Shown: positions 29,201 to 35,200 of the stretch, in pieces
Position numbering within the stretch: the stretch's first letter is position 1
Layout: each line of letters starts with the position of its first letter
From: Diplonema japonicum
Lineage: Eukaryota; Euglenozoa; Diplonemea; Diplonemida; Diplonemidae
DNA: 64,000 nt
Direction: 5' to 3'
Assembly (NCBI GenBank): GCA_964019335.1
Contig: OZ025661.1
Coordinates: forward strand, 310,001-374,000
The notes under the pieces: generated by a model
Database searches by the model: none
Told to the model about the DNA's origin: nothing
What the model saw: only the letters and a program-made list of their open reading frames with translations
Position numbers and translations under genes: made by a program

Positions 29201-32200
29201 CACACCTTTCGCAAACAGATGTCGTTCCCCCAGTAGCAGTCATTCGATGTATCAGCTTCGCACTCTACTTTGTCGCAGTGCGTCTCGCAGACAGTGGCAC
29301 CACAATATCCGCTTCCGGCGGAATTGACTGAGCCGGCAATGCATTCGACCTCTCCGCCAGAAAGCCTGCAATTAGTGCACACCATCCCTGCCTGTATCTG
29401 GGTGGGGGTGAGCTCGATGCAGTTAATGTGCGTGCATCCTGTCCCAGGGCAGGAAGATGGCGGTGGTGTTTTCCAATTACACTTCTCATCGGAGCGGCAT
29501 TCCAGCTTCACACCCCATTTGGAGCATGGGATGCTGCCTGTCGATGCAACTGTTGCCCCAGCAGCCTGAGATTGTTGGTGGTATTGCTGCATAGCAGCGC
29601 CGAACGGTCCTGCAGGGTCGCAGAAATTCTTGAAAACCTCTTCAAGCATGTTGTCCAATGGCACGTTGATGAAGTGGTCGTCGTGGTCATCGGAAGTGAT
29701 GGGCTTCAGCGTCTTCTCCGCGTCCCAGTCTGCCTGCGTGTGTGCTGTGCCCTTCCTCACGACAACACCAAAGGTAACCACGCCTTCTGCATCCAGTTCC
29801 TTGCGCAGGGGCGGGATGCCTTTGGATCTCTGAGGTTCCTCAGGGTTCAACTTCCCATCGGTAATGATAACCAGCACGTGCCCACGGTGCGCAGGCGACT
29901 CATGGAACACATCGACAGCATCCTTGATGGCGGTTTGCATGAATGTTTTGGATTTCATGTAGTTCTTCTCGTGCCACGTCAGATCATTCTGTAGCTCGTC
30001 CAGTGACCCGGAGAATCTACCGTCTGTGCAATCCTTTCCAGGGGGCAGTTGCGGGAGGGTACACTTGCTCCCATGCGTGGGGTCCTTCGGGTCGCACCCA
30101 TTTTTCCCGTTTCTGCACACCCAATATTTGTCAACCAGAGAGAACTGAACGAACGTCATCCTGAAGCTGCCCCCTGTCACCGTGGACGCAAGGCCTGTTG
30201 TGTGGTCTTCTCCTGTCAGGGGCAGGGTGCCCACCCAATCCTTGAGCATCTCAAGCATCGCGTAGTATCCGTGAGGATGGGACCCGAACTTCTTCTGCAT
30301 AGACCACGAACCGTCCAAAAGGAAGACAACGTCCAGATCAGGGCAGGACGACACGTGGACATCTTTGCACTGAGTGGGTGCCTGTGCTTTGTTGTCCCAG
30401 TAGCAATTTGCATTCTTCGCACACTCGCAGCTGTTGGCCATGTCGTTGCAGGACGCAGTTTTACAGTACTGGCCTTTCGTGTCGCTCCCCGACATGCACT
30501 CGGGGTTTGTATCACAGTTAGCTTTATCAATGGTCCCCATCACAGTAGGTGTGGGACCCAAGCCGGGGTAGTTCGTGTTGTGCATCGAAGTGCAGACTGT
30601 GGGCTGACATGAAGGCGGGACAACTGTGGTGTTCCAGTGACACCTCTTGTCGGAGTCGCAAGCTACCTCATCTTCCAAATACTGTGGGCAGTAGTCGTAG
30701 ACACAAGCAGAGCCATCCCAGGCACATAAAGGGCTTGTCGTGCAAGCGTTGCTGTCGAGAGGCTTGCACTTGTCCTGTGTGCACATCGATGAAGAGGCTG
30801 ACCATATGCAGTTGTCACACGGCAAGCACTCCGTCTCGTTCTTAGCTGAGACGCATTTCTTTTCCACGCAAACTGTGCCGGTCCTTTCGCATTCGCTGTT
30901 CAGGGAGCAGCTATCCGGTGTAGTGTACTGGCACACAGAATCACGGCAGACTGATGTGTCGCACTCCCAAGTACACGCGTCGTCTGCCATGCACGACGCT
31001 TCGTCAGCGTGCGCTGGGCATGAAGGGATCTTCCTGCACACGGGTGGGGCAACAGATGCGTCCCACATGCAGGTGCCCGACTTGCTTAGGCATTTCGTTT
31101 TCTCGAATACAGACTCGCAAGGCTTCAACTCACAAGAGCCAGATTCCCAAATGCACAGCAAATCGGGGTCAGCCTCGCAAGCAGCCCTGTCGGTGTATTT
31201 GCAAACGCTCTCAATGCACTCGTTTCCAGCCCACGAGCACTTCGCGTCCCCGTCGCAGCATGCCTTGTCGCAGCACTGCTTGCAGTGCGTTGCCGTGCAC
31301 GTTCCACTGATGGATGACTTGACAGAAGCACCGCAGGTGATAACAGTTCTTTCCAACTTGCACTTGTCACATTCATAAACCGTTTTGTATTGTTCAGGCA
31401 CTGGCCTGCAGTTGAGCTGCGGGCACCCGTCTTTGGAAGGACAGTCCGTAAGCTTGGGCACCCTCCACTCGCACATTTTGTCGGCGTTGCATTCCGCTTT
31501 GTACCCCCAGGCTGTGCAGGGGAAATGATCAACATTAACAGGTGGCTGCAGAGCAGAACCGAAAGCGCTGGTCGGGTCGCAGAAGGGCTTTAGGACGTTT
31601 TCAGGGATTTCGTGTAGCTGCAGGTTCATGAAGTGGCTGTCCTTAGGGTCAGAGATGAGCGGGAGCAGCTTCTTCTCCGCGTTCTCGTCTTGGAAGGTGT
31701 GGTGCGCGAACCGCCTCATGACGATGCCGAACACTTCGACGTTCTCGTCGCGTAGCTTCTGCTGTGCGTCGTCTACCATTCCTGGGTACGTCGGCTCCCA
31801 CAGAGGGTCACAACCTGTAGGGCACTGCCCGCAAGCAGTGCCAGTGCACGCGTCACCATCGTAGTCGGTCAGTCCACCGTCTGCGATGATGATCGCGACG
31901 TGTTTCCTGTGCGACGGTGAGTTCGCAGGCAGGAAGGTGGTATCCCCCACATCTCTCATGGCTTCGTGGATGTAGGTCCACCTGCCTTGGAAGTTTGCTT
32001 CGTGCCAGTTGATATCGCCCATTAGTTCGTCGATATCACCCGACAGCAGCCCGTTTGTGCATTCTCCCACAGCGCATCCCATTGGGTGATCCTCTTGTGG
32101 GAGTGCGTCCGCCTTCGAGAATTGCAGGAACGTTAGACGGAACCCACCGCCCTTCACCATGGACTTACCCCCCACGAGATGGTTCTCGTTGGTTAAAGGA

Positions 32201-35200
32201 AGCGTCTTCACCCACGACCTCAGAGTCTCCAGCAGCCCGAAGAACCCATGGGGGTGGTTGCCGAACGATCTTGACATGGACCCAGACCCATCGATAATGA
32301 AAACCACGTCTAAATCAGGACATGTGGAGTAGGCTGTGTTGGCACAGTGGTCGCCCCCAGACCCTGTGGTGTCTACCACCCAGGTGCATTCAGGGTCTTT
32401 GTTGCAAGCACAATCGTCCTTAGGGGTGTTGTAGGCATCGCAGTTGCGCACCGTGCAATGATCAGCAGGGTTTGAAGCCCAGGTGCAACCGTCGACCCGG
32501 TTGCATTCACTGGACTCAGTGTACACGCCGCAAGGAGTCTGTTTGCAGAAAGCGGGTGACACTGATACGTCCCACTCACAGACGAGGTCCGTGTTGCAGT
32601 CTAGCTCGTTGTTGTGCTTCGCGCACGGCTGGACAGTACACTGCAGCACATTATAATCCCACACGCAGTTCAGATCGTTTGAGCACTGCGGCTCTCCTGT
32701 GTACCTGCATTTCTTTTCAGCACAGTACTCCACAAGCTTCGAAGGCGGCCCCATGGGGAGGGGGCTCTCAAGTGGCACCCACTCACACCCATCCTCGCCA
32801 ATGCAAGTCCCTTCGGTCACGTGTAAGCACGGCTTGGGATAGCATGTTGTTGCTTTCGAGTCATCAAATTCACAAACGCTGACAAAACAGTAGTCCGGGT
32901 TCCCCTCTGGCCGCATACATGGTACTGGCATCTCGACGGGCTGGCTGATGCATTCGTCTTTTTCGGTGTGTGCGATGCACGGGTTCTCAACACATGTGTT
33001 GCTCTGTGCCCACATCACGTCCCACAAACATTTCAAATCGGTTGTACAGGAAGCTTCGTCAGTGTGCTTCGCGCAGCCAGGTTGTTCTCGTTTGCAGCTC
33101 CCGGCCTCCCAAGCACAGCCTGTCTTTGCTTTGCATGGTAGTTCCTCGCAGATTGGGTAACACCCGCTCACTTGGCACAGAGGGGTCTTTGTAGTATCCC
33201 ACACGCAGGTTGTATCTGCCATGCACTGGGACTCCGATTCCAAGCTGCCACAGAACGGAACAGGTTGCTGTGTGGAGGCGTCTAAGATGTTGGGCTTGGA
33301 GTTCAGACGGCACATTGTGTCGAGAACCTTCTCTTTGAAATGATCTAAATCAATATTGATGAAGTGCTCGTCCTTTGGGTCCGACGTGAGGGGCTTGAGA
33401 CTCGCTTCAGCGTTGAGGTCCTGCGACGTGTGTCCTGTTGCCTTGCGCACCACCACGCCGTACACCTTAATCCCGCTGGTGACCATTTTATCTTTTAGCT
33501 TTGTCACCTCCGAGACGTCGTCGTGCAGCTCACCATCAGAGATGATGAAAAGTGCCTTGCCCCTTGCCGGGGAGCTCGTCTTAAAGATGTTCTCCGCCAT
33601 GAGAAGCCCTTCTTTTATCTCCGTCTTCCCTGCGGACCATGCCTTGCAGTACAGGTTCTCGAGGAACGAGACATCTTGCGATAATGTGGCGAAGTCGCCC
33701 CCGAGCGCGCCTGCAGCATTGTTTGTGGTCCCTGTCGTCTGCTTCCATGTCTTTTGTGTGGCGCACCTGTCTGCAGAAGTAGGCTTTGAGTCGACTGCCG
33801 CGGCAGCGTACAAAGGATTCCCGAACATGATGAGACTGGCTCTCAGCCCATATGGGTCGTTGGCGGTGGGGGCTAGTTCTGTCTGGTGCAGCCAATCACG
33901 CATCTCCTCCATCATGCCGTAGAACCCACTTGGGTGCGCTCCGAAGCGGGCGTCCATCGAGCCTGAACCGTCCAGCAGGAAGACAATGTCTGTCGGTGGG
34001 CATCTAAACTGAGGATTCACGCAGTGCGGTGTTGTCCCCGATTCGTCCCAAAGGCACTGCGGCGACGCAGCAACACACGCACACTTTTCAGTGACATCGG
34101 AACAAGTCAACTGCGAGCACTTCCGTTCCCCAGGCAGGTCGTTGTTCCAGTAGCAAGGACCCATGCCTGCTGTGTCGGCATTGCAAGCTGTCTCTGTCAG
34201 GTGTTCGTTGGGGCAGTAGTCATCTTTGCAGCTGGGAGGGCTTGTCTCCACATCCCAGCTGCACAGGACATCCTCCTCGCACACCTGCTCGTTGTCGTAG
34301 GCGTAGCAACCATCAACAACGCAGATGGAGAACTCGTACGATGTCTCGTCCCACGTGCACGACCCTGCAGGCAGGTGTGCCTCGCAGACCGCTTGGTTGG
34401 TGAAGGCAGCACACCCTGCGACCAGCATCACCGTGCCGTAGACGTCGTCCTCGCTGACGCACAGATCGCCGACACCACCCCATTCACAGAAGTAGCCCGT
34501 GGCAGACGTGTGCTCGTAGGGGTGGTCGCTCCACTTCCCTTCCATGTAGAACCCGTAGTCCTCGCCAGTTGTGTCGCAGGACCCGCCGGTGCAGGTGGTT
34601 TGTTCGTTAGGTTCCGTGGCTGCCCAGTTTGTGAATACGCCTGCTGCGCTTTTGAAACTGGACCCGACACCGGACCCAATGAGCATCCCCTTCCCGCAGT
34701 CAGGACCTGTGCAAGGGGTTTTCTTACTAGGGAGGGGGTAGCCGAGGTCGCAAGCGGAGCGAGCGGGAGTCGTGAGGGTAGTGTCGTATGGGGGGCAGCC
34801 CTCGGGGCCAGTGGCCCATCTCCATTCGCCTTCAATGGCGACGTCGGTGGAACCGATCCAACCGGCGCCGCTGAGGCTGGTCTCGGCAGGGTCTGTGATG
34901 GTGGCGAGGTACCCGACAAGGCCGAGGATGTCGTTGGAGGTGTCGGAACAGCCTGCTTGCGCGTCGGTCCAGTGACACGAAGCGGCGGGGCAGGAGAAGC
35001 GTTTGTAGAAATGGCTAGTTGTGGTGGAATACACGGCGTTGCCATAGTTGTAGGTTAAGCGGCGAGAGGTGCCATCCCCGGACATGGAACGGAACTTCAC
35101 ACTCGCGATTGCCTCCGTGTGGTCTTCAAGGGGGGCCTTCCCTGCGATGCTGAGAACGCCCGTGGTGGCATCAAACTGCGCAGTAAGCCCTAGAGTGCTG